NCBI GenBank assembly: GCA_958450325.1
Contig: OY288259.1
Span: 23,864,734-23,928,733 of the forward strand
Origin: Agrostemma githago
Lineage: Eukaryota; Streptophyta; Magnoliopsida; Caryophyllales; Caryophyllaceae
Direction of reading: 5' to 3'
Length of the DNA stretch: 64,000 nucleotides
The notes below the pieces were generated by a model, which was given only the letters and a program-made list of their open reading frames with translations, had not been told where the DNA came from and made no database searches. This document shows positions 1-9,142 of this stretch, piece after piece. The position numbers were made by a program, and so were the translations under genes. The first letter of the stretch is position 1; the number at the start of each line of letters is the position of its first letter.

Positions 1-353
1 ACCCCCTTGACCGCCATGAAATCTTTGAAAGCCCGGATGTGATTGATCGGGTCTTCAATACCCTCAAACATTGGAATTCCCGTAAGGTTGAGGTCAGCAG
101 GTAGCTCGTCATTCAAAGGTGAGTAGGAACGAGCATTTTCAGTGTAGATTGAATTGTTCACCGACAGATGATCCTGTTCTTCGAGCCTGCGAACAACGCT
201 GATTAGCTCAGCTATGGGCCCAGTTGGCTCAGATCCTTCAACAGGGGCCGTCTTCTCTACGGCGCTCAGGCGGGTGGCTAAGGTTGCTTGGTTAGCCTGG
301 ATGGTAGTCAGTTGAGTCTCGATCTTGGTCAGAGCATCTTTCAATTTGTCCAT
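1..353 (-). CDS. gag: Gag N-terminal part of element H (runs off the window)
   Basis: The frame is open without a stop from the ATG at 351-353 to the window edge, 117 codons. The first ~45 residues look like a coiled coil (MDKLKDALTKIETQL...), followed by a conserved block with ENARSYSPLNDELPA and NLTGIPMFEG, then IEDPINHIRAFKDFMAVKG, which begins the retrotransposon gag (capsid) domain. It aligns by eye with the complete gag of element A at 46863, including the same start region. Gag forms the cytoplasmic virus-like particle that packages element RNA. The ATG lies about 1.65 kb downstream of the primer site. The C-terminal half is outside the window. Confidence 0.85.
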   Translation of the reverse strand, partial: MDKLKDALTKIETQLTTIQANQATLATRLSAVEKTAPVEGSEPTGPIAELISVVRRLEEQDHLSVNNSIYTENARSYSPLNDELPADLNLTGIPMFEGIEDPINHIRAFKDFMAVKG

Positions 354-2003
354 CTTGCGTTGGTATCTAGTTACGGGTGGCCTGTCTGTAAGAATACCGC
401 GTAATCAGAAAAGTTGCTTCGGAACTCCAACTCACCAAGGCATAGGAAATAGCGCAGGAGGAGAGACGACTCCAGTTTGACTCGGGTTAGACTCCCCTAA
501 GACAAATGTGTAGGGTACGATTCTTGGAGTGACTGTGATTAATCACTCCGTCGTAGAATAGCCCCCAATGTGAGACTAAGGACGTAGACATGACTCAGAT
601 GGTGTGACACCTAAGTGACTCGAAAGTGGGGTACGTGAGACACGTGTAAGACATGACACTTAGAGCAACCGTGATTGATCGCCCTGCTGAAGGGTAGCCC
701 CCAAGTGGGGTCGATAATTTTGTTAAGACTCGAGTGTGGGACGAGTGACCCTTAGACGTAAGGACCACGAACCTTTTGTTATAGGGCTAAAAAGGTTGAC
801 TCGGAAAAGACACCTAGGCGGGTGACTTGTGCAAGGTGGGCCTTCCTTAGGATTCGGCTATGCGGGCCGAGTCCTGTTCGAAGGAAGGTCCACGTGAGAC
901 ATCCCCAGACTTTGGACTCGATTGTGTAGACGGACCCTCCTTTGTAGGAGTATGTCCTACGCAGGTGGGCTTTGCCTTAGTCTAATAAGGCGGACTGGGA
1001 TAGGGAAGAAACTCGTGATGTAAGATCGACAGAGTTTCGACGCTAAAGACCTCGACGACTTGAGACATGACCCGACACTGCTAAATGCGGTAAGTCCTAA
1101 GAAGAGCAAGATTTTGAAAATGGATTGCTTTTGGAAAGTCCGAGAGAACTCGGGGAAAGGCCCGATTTTTCGAGAAAACCGGAAAATGTATCGGGCCTTG
1201 GTTTTGAAAGTTCGAAAATATTTTCGAGTTTTGAATTGGGCAGCATACCGGCTAGAAATAGACTATTTTGAGTAAAATCATAAGTCCTAAATTCGGTATG
1301 TGTCCTGGGTTTTGAAATTGGATATCTTGAAAATTGAAAATTTGAATGTCGAAAAAAAAGAATTTCCGACGATTTGAAAATTGAAGATGAGATCCCGAAG
1401 ATTTGAAAATCAAAAACGGCATCTCGAAGATTTGAAAATTGAAATTGAATTTTTGAAAATTCGAAAATCGAATGGTGGATCGGAAGTTCGAATTTCGAAA
1501 TGGGCGGCATGCCGGCTAGAAAATAGGCTTGTTTTGAGTCAAATCATAAGTCCTAAATTTCGGCAGCTTTTCGAGTTTTTGAAAGTTGAATATTTTTGAA
1601 AAGATGCATTTTTGAAATGACGGTTTTTGAAAGAGACACGGAAACCAAGTAGCACGTAGTCAAGCATTATAACGACGCCATGTATGCTTTACACTAAGTC
1701 TCGGTCGGTCTATAGAGGGTCTATACCAGTGTACATAGTCTAGATGTTGATCGGGACGGACTTCCTAAGTCGAGTTGATCTTAGAACATGCCGCGAAACC
1801 CACTCGAATCGACTATGGACACCATTTGACATATCCATATTGGAGTACATCAACGGTATAGTGGGACGTCGGTCGCGAGTACCGGCCCGGGAAAATATGG
1901 GTTATGCATGAACCGTAGAACTAAAACGCGTATTGTATTTGTCAAACGATTTCTATTCGAGTCTCACCCTGAGGATGCCGATGGTAAGTCACGCATCAGT
2001 TAA
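354..2003 (-). other. Leader (5' UTR) of element H with an internal duplication
   Basis: This is non-coding sequence between primer site and gag. It matches the leader of element A (45941-46862), for example around the runs resembling TAAGTCCTAAATT, but is about 0.7 kb longer. A segment containing 'ccggctagaaa...tcataagtcctaaatt' occurs twice, at about 1240-1295 and 1505-1560, which indicates a local tandem duplication with a period near 263 bp. Short ORFs here are accidental. Confidence 0.6.
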
Positions 2004-2021
2004 TCCCCAGAAGAGTCGCCA
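2004..2021 (-). other. Primer-binding site of element H
   Basis: On the minus strand this reads TGGCGACTCTTCTGGGGA, three bases after the LTR end. It differs from the intact site of element A (TGGCGACTCCGCTGGGGA) by two bases. From memory, Ogre-type elements use tRNA-Arg as primer and carry this kind of site. Confidence 0.75.
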
Positions 2022-2639
2022 AATTGTGGACATGACATAGGTCCACCCCGACGCGGCCACGCGCGGGTTTGGGTAGGCGAATGAATCTCCATATTAGAAT
2101 GGATCGAATTGAAATTTAGGTCTATGTGGAGTCGCCACCGAATTTTGTGGTTATTCGGAACCATTCGAGCCCACTCTATGTCGTAGTGGGCCGTATACAA
2201 AATACGGCCCATTTCCGATGTCAGAGTTTATTGGGCTCGTCCCGTTGCATTTGATACCGATACCGACGTTATCGGATATCGTGTATTGAATGACTCTCGT
2301 GCGCCAACGGTTTCGGGCATCCGGAAACCGAGGTTCTGAGTAAGGGGTGAGGGTACGTGTTGGGAAGCCCACAAAGGACACCCAACCCCGCCTACACTTT
2401 AGCGGCCTCTACTAAGAATTGGAGTGACTTTCTAATACGCGCGTTAATTGAACGGGAAAATGATATGCAAAGATTATTTTCCCTAAACATGTGAAAAATT
2501 GAAAAGAGAGTTTCTATGTCAATTTAATGCAATTAATTCTACGTCAAAGTTGAATTTTAGCATGTGGGTTCATTTTAGTAAAATAAAATAAACAAGCAAA
2601 ATTGACAAAAGAAACAAACAAACTGTTAGTAACGATATA

Positions 2640-2841
2640 CTCCCTCTGTTTCTTCGTTATCTTCCACATTTCCTTTTTCAACCATTTCTTTGATTTCTTC
2701 CACTTTCCTTTTTTCTATCACACTTCTCTCTTACCTAGGTGGTCCACTCACTTTACTCCCTCTCTACTTTTACTTATTTTATTGTTTTTCTTAAGAAATG
2801 TGCCACTTTTAAGGTGGAAGAAATCATAGAAACGGAGGGAG
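2640..2841. mobile_element. Stowaway-type MITE in LTR H
   Basis: This 202-bp element has terminal inverted repeats CTCCCTCTGTTTCT (left) and CTCCCTCCGTTTCT (right, reverse complement) and is flanked by TA on both sides (2638-2639, 2842-2843). The CTCCCTC terminus and TA duplication are typical of Stowaway (Tc1/mariner) MITEs. It has no coding capacity. Confidence 0.85.
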
Positions 2842-3025
2842 TAACGAATAATAACGGTTTGTGCAAATATTGAATTGAATTGAATGATAAACAAGATGAT
2901 GCATGGTTTGGAAAGATAGTAAATACACATGATTGATTAAGCACGTGTTGACCTAAGTCGTAAAATACTATCGAATTTAGAAAATAGAAGAATGTACGAC
3001 TCGTAGCTTTGGTCGTGATGAGGCC

Positions 3026-3247
3026 ACTCGATCGAGTGGTCGATGGACTCGATCGGGTGGACCTTAAAAAAGGGTTTCTGTTTTGCGTTTTAGACCATAC
3101 TCGGCCGAGTTATTGACCAACTCGGTCGAGTACATAGCCACTCGACCGAGTCTATGTGAGACTCGATCGAGTGGGGGTCGTAATAGACATTCTGACCTGA
3201 TTTTGGGGTGCCACTCGACCGAGTGGGCTAGGCACTCGGTCGAGTGC
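3026..3247. repeat. Palindrome cluster 1 of LTR H
   Basis: About six perfect or near-perfect copies of a 12-bp palindrome ACTCG(A/G)(T/C)CGAGT occur here (for example 3026-3037), spaced irregularly. The same motif occurs in LTR B but not in LTRs A, C and G, which have different GC-rich motifs at the equivalent places. Confidence 0.8.
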
Positions 3248-4212
3248 CCCCTATACGAATTGTAATTCGTTTGCAAATTGTATTGATTTTGAAATTGCTT
3301 TTGATTTTTGATAATTCGACGATGCTACCAAATCGGACATAAATATTGCACAATTTATGTTCGACTCGGATTTTATAAATTGTCGATTTTGTTGAATCGA
3401 ATATAAATATTGCGGGATTTATATTCGATTCTAATTTTGAATACTCGTAGTATCCCATATTCGATTATCGAATCGATATGGAATACTAGAGTGAAAATAA
3501 AAGAAAATAAATTAATTTTAGTCGTCTTAAATTAATTATCGCGATATGGATAAATCGCGTTAATTAATTTATGTGACTAGATCGCTAGATTCGGCATCCA
3601 ATTAGAGAATTGGTATCGAATCTAACGGATCGACCCTTATTAAATAGAATTCTTGTTTTGAAAATTGACGTAAATATGCGACTCGAATAATGATGAAAAC
3701 GAAATTAAACGAATTATCATTTAAGTTAACTTATTTCAATAATCAAACGATCGGGGTGATGGGATAAGCGACCGTCAACGCGTGTGCAGTACACTTGTAT
3801 GTTCGGTTTTCCTTATCCCACCATCACTCACATTCGACACAAATCAATAAGTATGTTAATGTTTTGTTGTACTAATTATATTATCGATATTACGATACAA
3901 TGAACAAAATAAAAAAACGAAAAAAAGACGCGAAAAAAGGAGAAGGACGACGAGAAGAGAAAGGGAAGAGAAAGGGGTTTTGACACCCTCAACCTACATG
4001 TTTTTGTTTCGGATCGGACTCGTAATCGTGGCTTTAACACAAGAGTTTCGAGGTGTATGAAGGTTGAGTTGTGGTGGCTCGGGTTTCGATTCCTAAATCT
4101 AGGTTTAGGGTTTGCTAGTGTGATGCTTAGGGTTCGACTAGGGTTGTAGATTGATTAGGGTTGTGTCGAATTTAGGGTTGTAAAAGTTGTTGAAGATGTG
4201 TGCATGGGGGTT

Positions 4213-4221
4213 GCTTATATA
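4213..4221 (-). promoter_or_regulatory. LTR H promoter: TATA box with upstream palindromes
   Basis: The minus strand reads TATATAAGC here. Immediately upstream (4250-4352) are four palindromes, including ACTCGGTCGAGT at 4271-4282 and ACTCGATCGAGT at 4320-4331 and 4341-4352. This is the expected place for the element's core promoter. Confidence 0.6.
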
Positions 4222-4730
4222 GGCAAAGCTAGGGCACCCGGTTAGGGTTACTCGACCGAGTAGGTGGCTAACTCGGTCGAGTGGCCCGTTACGCTTGCAG
4301 CCGGGCTCGAATAAGGCCCACTCGATCGAGTGGGTCGGGCACTCGATCGAGTGGCCCAATTGGGTTGCACGGGTCCATTGACTTGGACCTTGACTTTGAA
4401 TGCTTGATGGATTTTGTGTTTGACTTGGACTTTTGATGATGTGAGGGGCTGTTTTATGTATCTCGGAAACGACTTTTACCGGGGTTGACCCAATCGCCAA
4501 AAAGTCAGTTTTATTTCCGGTGTCGGTTTCGGCCCAAATTAGTCATGTTTGACTCGGAATGATCCACTGGGCCTGGATTCAAGGTTGATTTTATGAGGTT
4601 TGTTCTCCGTAAGTGCGTTAGCCAGCAACTAATGGATTTGAGCCCGTATCCGAGCGCGTAGAAACATGTTAGCGTCCGATCATCATAAGGTGTTTTTTGG
4701 AAACTGGCAGTCAAAATGCGGGTGTCTACA

Positions 4731-4815
4731 CGCTTGCTTTGCCTTCTTCGAAGAGGAAGAACGCAAGCGGTCACACCCAAATGGTAGGGAAAAGTTGGAC
4801 AAGTTGGACCGGTAG
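4731..4815 (+). pseudogene. 3' tail of D antisense ORF, cut by element H
   Basis: The last codons (K-L-D-R-stop at 4801-4815) and the sequence just after them match the end of the D2 antisense ORF at 32900-33000. Element H is inserted at 4731, so the rest of this ORF is beyond the left edge. The reading frame in the remaining stretch is not intact. Confidence 0.45.
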
Positions 4816-5774
4816 CCCAGCCGTTTAGTACTATGTCGTATTAATTGATATTATGTAGCGTATTAGTACTAGTTTTTGTGGAGTTTAGACACATTGTTAA
4901 TTTTCGGGATTTCCGGATTTTGGATGTTTGATGTAGAAGCCTCGACAAAAGCTCGATTTAATCAGTTTTGTTTTGTTTTTTTAATGAGAAGCACATTTTT
5001 ATTATTTTCCTTTCTCTGCTTTTTTATGGTGGCTCGCAACTCGATTCTTCATTTTACCCAGAGCGCCCTTTCGGGTTTTCACTCCGTCCTCGGCTCACCT
5101 TTTTGTTTTGTTTTTTTTTGCTTTTTCTTTTTTTCTATGACGGCTCGCAACTCGATTCTTCATTTTGCCCGGGGCGCCCTTTCGGGTTTTCACCCCGTCC
5201 TTGGCTCGTCATTTTTTTTGACGACGGCTCGCAACTCGTTTCTTCATTTTGCCCGGGGCGCCCTTTCGGGTTTTCACCCCGTCCTCGGATCGTCGTTTTT
5301 TTTTATGACGACTTGCAACTCGTTTCTTCATTTTTCCCGGGGCGCCCTTTCAGGTTTTCACCCCGTCCTCGGCTCGTCGTTTATGCTTCGTCATTTTAAC
5401 TCACTCATTAACCGGGTCGTGGGAGGAATCCCGACTTATATATGAATCGATAAATCGATTTTGTTTTGTTTAGTTGTTTGGTTGTACCCGGAGGAGGGTT
5501 GCCTACGTATCCGCTTTTGGACGGAATCAAACCATGTTCGTAGTTCTTATAAAATGTGAGTGATTTTGCTTTAGACTCGTTTATGCCAATTGTCGATGCG
5601 AACTATGATTTTGTTATTGTTTTTTTTTAGGTTGGGATGTAGTTGTCAGGATTTTTACGGGTAGTACCGTTTGAGTTGATCCATGTTAGTCGGGGTTTAG
5701 AATTCTTGTCAATCTAAGTCAGTGAGGATCACAACTTCCCCCGAGAGTATTTTCTTAACGAGGTAGGGACCCGC
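4816..5774. repeat. Spacer between antisense ORF and integrase, with tandem repeat
   Basis: This is the 3'-to-3' convergent spacer. It includes four diverged copies (about 5030-5385) of a segment containing 'ggctcgcaactcg...gcgccctttcgggttttcac'. D2 has three such copies at 33130-33400. The plus-strand frames through the array stay open, but the only support is the repeat itself. Confidence 0.65.
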
Positions 5775-6291
5775 CTAGTTTGATTTGAATTTCCCTCTAG
5801 GGTCGACAGGAAGGGATGCTCTAATGGATTTCATTACTAAATCTCCCTCGTGTATGTTTCGGGATTTCACTCGTTTATTAAAGGCTCGTTGGATGCGTTG
5901 TTGGTAGGCTTGTACGTTCGATAAGGCATATATCCTACGCTCACCTAGGAGTACTAACTCGTCATGCCGTTTTTGATTCCATTCCTCTCCAGGAATGCCG
6001 CTCTCGGCTAGCATCCTTAGTGACGGTATTTCTAGCTCTACGGGTTGGACTGCTTCGGAACCGTAGGTTAGGAAGTATGGTGTGGCTCCAGTGGGTGTTC
6101 TATAGGATGTTTGATATCCCCATAAGGCGAAGGGGATCTTGCTTGGCCAATCCCGGTAGTTGTCTATCATCTTCTTAAGGATTGTGGTTATGATTTTGTT
6201 TGCCGCTTCTACGGCCCCCTTGGTTTGTGGTCTTTAGGGTGACGACTTGTGTCTTTGGATTTTGTATTTATCGAGGAGTTTCTGGGTGTCG
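5775..6291 (-). pseudogene. Integrase C-terminal part (element D)
   Basis: The minus strand encodes the end of the integrase core and the region after it. The S-P-x-R-P-Q-T block with GAVEAANK includes the third catalytic acid (E), and is followed by DNYRDWPSKIPFALWGYQTS, TPTGATPYFLTYGSEAV and a C-terminal stretch with IHEGDLVMKS. A TAA stop replaces the tyrosine of SPYRPQT. The zinc-binding H2C2 domain and the first two catalytic aspartates are missing because ~0.6 kb is deleted relative to D2, with the junction at about 6286-6294. It is not functional. Confidence 0.85.
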
Positions 6292-6739
6292 TCGGTTTCG
6301 AGTTATGGATGTAGGCCGGTTGTTCGCTTCTCTCTACGGAGAAGAGGTGATCGGGCATGCTTATTAGGGATTCTAGCTTGGATAATGCGTCAGCGGATTG
6401 GTTTTCTTCGTGGGGTATGTGTATGGGGTCGCTTTCGGTAAATTCCCGGGACATTGTTTTTACTTTGGTTTGGCAAGGGAGTAGGCTTTCGCTATAGACC
6501 TTCCAGTTGCCCATGGCTTGGTTGACTACTAGGGATGAGTCTCCGTGTACTCTAAGGTTTTCGATTCCTAGTGATAAGGCTACTTTGAGACCTATTAGGC
6601 GGGCCTCGTTTTTGGTCTTATTGGAGAAGTTTAGTGGGGATTCGTTCGTTGCAGGTTTATTGTCGTTTGGTGATGGGTCGATCTCGGGGTTGTGGTGATT
6701 TTTTCCTTTCCACTTTTTTTTGTTTTTAGAACGAAGCAA
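6292..6739 (-). pseudogene. Archaeal-type RNase H domain (element D)
   Basis: The translation includes EARLIGLKVALSLGIENLRV, HGDSSLVVNQAMGNWKV and HIPHEENQSADALSKLESL. These are the E-A-x-L-x-G-L, D-S-x-L-V-V-N-Q and N-x-x-A-D-x-L-S motifs of the second RNase H found in Tat-lineage Ty3/gypsy elements. The expected N-A-A-E-Y-E before it is degraded (NKTKNEARL). The open frame runs on past the deletion junction into out-of-frame integrase sequence down to 6209. No RT precedes it. Confidence 0.8.
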
Positions 6740-7073
6740 GATGGACCGTTAGTTATAGCCCTTGTGCTTTAGTCAGTTATCATTGATAATTGGCATAAAG
6801 TTCAGTTCTTAAGCATTTTTTTTAAATAAAAAGAATAAATTGAGCGATTGTCGAGGCATGTTTGCAAAAGATTGTTTTTATTGATAATAATAGACGGGCT
6901 AGACACCCGTGATTTGTTTTGGGGGAGGTGGAGGACATGTCCCTCACACCTCCCTAGACTCGATGAAAAGAAAGAAAAGACATTTATTATTTTTAGTCTA
7001 GGCCCTAGGATGAACTAGACTCAGACTAAGACTGGTCGCGTTGTGACACTGACCTCCCCACGCTTTCTGGGTT
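6740..7073 (-). other. Gag-to-RNase H spacer of element D
   Basis: The sequence is colinear with D2 38800-39135 (for example the 'gggctaggtgcc' region). In both copies this short spacer takes the place where protease, RT and the first RNase H would lie in a complete element. I see no coding sequence. Confidence 0.6.
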
Positions 7074-7778
7074 TCAAAGCTCGCCGTGTCTTTCTGAGGA
7101 CCTTCCCCTCGAGCGACGCCTGGAGGTGGCTCTTGGGGTTGACACGTCGAAGGGCTTGAAGTGGCTTGTAACGACTACCGACGTTATTATTTCTCCCTCA
7201 ACAACCGAAAAGGTGAAGTCTGTCCTTTGTCTCTTTGCCGGGGAGTAAGTCCCCGCTTCGATTAGGTTTTGGACGACGTGCTTTAATGAGAAACATGTCT
7301 CAGTGTCGTGCCCATTGCCTTGGTGAAAGAGACAGTAGGTATTAGGATTCCACTTCTTACTTCTTTTACCAATTGGGGGGTCTGGAGTGGAACCTAGAGG
7401 TTTGAGTAGCCCTTGATCTATCAGGTCTTTAAGGGTCTCAGTATATGTTGAGCCGAGTTTGGTAAATTCTCTGCAGGGTGTTTTGGCTTTGATAGGTGGT
7501 GTCTTGTGAGGGATCGAAGTTATTTCTTTGTCGTTCTCTGAGGATTTTGCCCGTACGGAGTGTCTGGGTGACTCGCTTGGGGTGTGCGTATAGTAGTTAA
7601 TTGGACTGTAGTTCGGTTCGCTCTCTGCGTCCTTGTTTTCGAGAAAGTAGAGACGGCTATCAAGGCGATGAACGAAGTGGGAAAGATGGTCTATCGAGGC
7701 TTGCACATGGTGCACCACCTCAGCTAAGGCACTAACGTTGGTGGAGAGGTTCTCAATCACCCCTGGTTCCGTGGTCAT
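7074..7778 (-). CDS. gag: Shortened Gag with CHHC zinc knuckle (element D)
   Basis: The 234-aa frame starts at the ATG at 7776-7778. Residues ~1-50 (VIENLSTNVSALAEVVHHVQ...) form a probable coiled coil like the gag N-terminus. Residues ~130-180 contain YCLFHQGNGHDTETCFSLK, a C-x2-H-x4-H-x4-C knuckle typical of Ogre/Tat nucleocapsids, followed by a basic C-terminal tail rich in R and S. The central capsid domain seen in element A gag is absent. D2 has the same shortened layout, so this is inherited, not a one-off deletion. It could bind RNA but is unlikely to form a particle alone. The frame is intact. Confidence 0.72.
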   Translation of the reverse strand: MTTEPGVIENLSTNVSALAEVVHHVQASIDHLSHFVHRLDSRLYFLENKDAESEPNYSPINYYTHTPSESPRHSVRAKSSENDKEITSIPHKTPPIKAKTPCREFTKLGSTYTETLKDLIDQGLLKPLGSTPDPPIGKRSKKWNPNTYCLFHQGNGHDTETCFSLKHVVQNLIEAGTYSPAKRQRTDFTFSVVEGEIITSVVVTSHFKPFDVSTPRATSRRRSRGRSSERHGEL

Positions 7779-8649
7779 GTCGGATAGATTTCTTCAAGAT
7801 GGTGTCGCGGATTAGGAGGGTTTCGTGGGACGTTAGAGAGACTCGGAGGATGCTTGTGATTTGAGCGACGCGGAAACGGAGCCCTTGATCCACGGGTGCA
7901 TGCGACCACTGACTTTAGGGACTCAGGTGTTATTAGATTCTTGGTGTACTCGGCGAGACGCCAAGCAAATTGTAAATCTCTGTAATGAGATGACCTGACA
8001 CAAACCTCACAGGTGAGGTTTAAAGAGGACTTCTCGAAACGAGATGACCCAAAATGTAAGACCTCGAGTAGGCGACCCTAGTAGATAACACGGACAGTTA
8101 ATCACACGGTTGTACGACGTAAGAAATTGATCGCGATCCCGGCTCAGGATCAAATAATTTTGATATATATTTTTTTTTTCGAAAACGACCGATACTCGCA
8201 GAGAAAAGTATTTTTCTTCGAAAGATGATTTCGTAAAATTAGGGTGATGATGGCGTGGTATCATTGTTAGTGATGTGAAATGTGCATTGCTATGTGTGCG
8301 TGTCGGGAATCCGACGATAGCAAAAGTGTAAATGTTTTTTTTTTGAAAAGAACATGGTCTTTGGGTGAACCGGTTTTAAAAAAATGACGAAGTGACTTTT
8401 TTGTTTTTTTTTTTATCGAGACTACTATTAATTAGCTAGTTCGGTAGTGGATGTGTGTGGTGCTTTAAAGGTGTGACCAAATCCTTGCCAAGGGTTTGGG
8501 TAGTGAATAATTTTTTTAGAAAAGTTTTTTTTTAAAAAAAAAAACGGGTGATCCACATTTGTCGGTTGTAATAAATATCATTCGACCATGGACGGTGGCG
8601 TGTTGTGAAAAAGTGTTTTGAGAATGTGACCGTTTCGTATTCCTCGGCT
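7779..8649 (-). other. Leader of element D, gag-proximal part
   Basis: Non-coding sequence colinear with D2 39912-40800. It contains several degenerate stretches around 'ccattaactggaattt...cggtggtgt', and the hAT element has inserted in one of them. Confidence 0.5.
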
Positions 8650-8657
8650 CCATTAAC

Positions 8658-8940
8658 TAGGGCTGAGCAAAACCGGGTACCCGAACCAGTTTTGAAAACC
8701 GGTTCGGATACCCGATTTTGAAAACCGGTTCGGATACCCGGTTTTCAAAATCCAAAATTTGTTGAACCGGAACCGACCCGGTTTTAACCGGGTAACCGGT
8801 TTTTTTTGCATTATGTGAAACGGAACCGAACCGGTTTCTCCGACCCGGTTTCCGAGAATTTAAAATAACTACTCTATAAACCGGTTTTTAAACCGGTTTT
8901 TATAACCAACCCGGTTTCAGCAACCCGGATTTCATGATGC
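8658..8940. repeat. Left subterminal AACCGGTT repeats of the hAT
   Basis: About a dozen copies of AACCGG/CCGGTT, many as the full palindrome AACCGGTT, or of GGGTACCC occur in both orientations. Subterminal repeats of this kind serve as transposase-binding sites in characterised hAT elements. That role is inferred here. Confidence 0.7.
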
Positions 8941-9142
8941 CATTAAAAATTTAAAATGACATTCTTAGTTCTTAACTCCATTTTCTTTAATAATCTAGTC
9001 TCTAATTTACTAACAAGTCACAAGAGCATAAAATAAAAAGTCCAAACAATATTACAAGACATAAAAAATTTTAAATTTACATATCCAAATCCAAATAGTT
9101 CCGACATTCCAAATAATCTAATTCCACCATTCTTCCGAGTCT

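Larger units (their letters stand above)
1..4730 (-). mobile_element. Element H: 5' part of a Tat/Ogre-like Ty3/gypsy retrotransposon
   Basis: Read on the minus strand this is 5' LTR (4730 to 2025), primer site, a long leader and the start of gag, which leaves the window at position 1. The LTR starts TGTAGACACCC and ends TGTCCACA, the same ends as elements A, B, C and G. It sits in element D. The right flank is CGCTT (4731-4735); the matching left flank is outside the window. The element's pol region, if any, cannot be judged. Confidence 0.88.
2025..4730 (-). repeat. 5' LTR of element H (2706 bp, contains a MITE)
   Basis: The LTR runs TGTAGACACCC... to ...TGTCCACA on the minus strand. Without the 202-bp MITE and its 2-bp duplication it is ~2.5 kb, matching LTRs A and C. 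It has two clusters of 12-bp palindromes of the form ACTCGRYCGAGT (about 3026-3247 and 4250-4352) and a TATA box at 4213-4221. It belongs to the same subfamily as solo LTR B. Confidence 0.88.

Noticed and set aside
4876..5445. 189-aa and 143-aa plus-strand ORFs with repeated GALSGFHPVLGS / RPFGFSPRPR blocks
   Set aside because: These are tandem repeat translations in the D spacer; the D2 counterpart does not keep the same frames.
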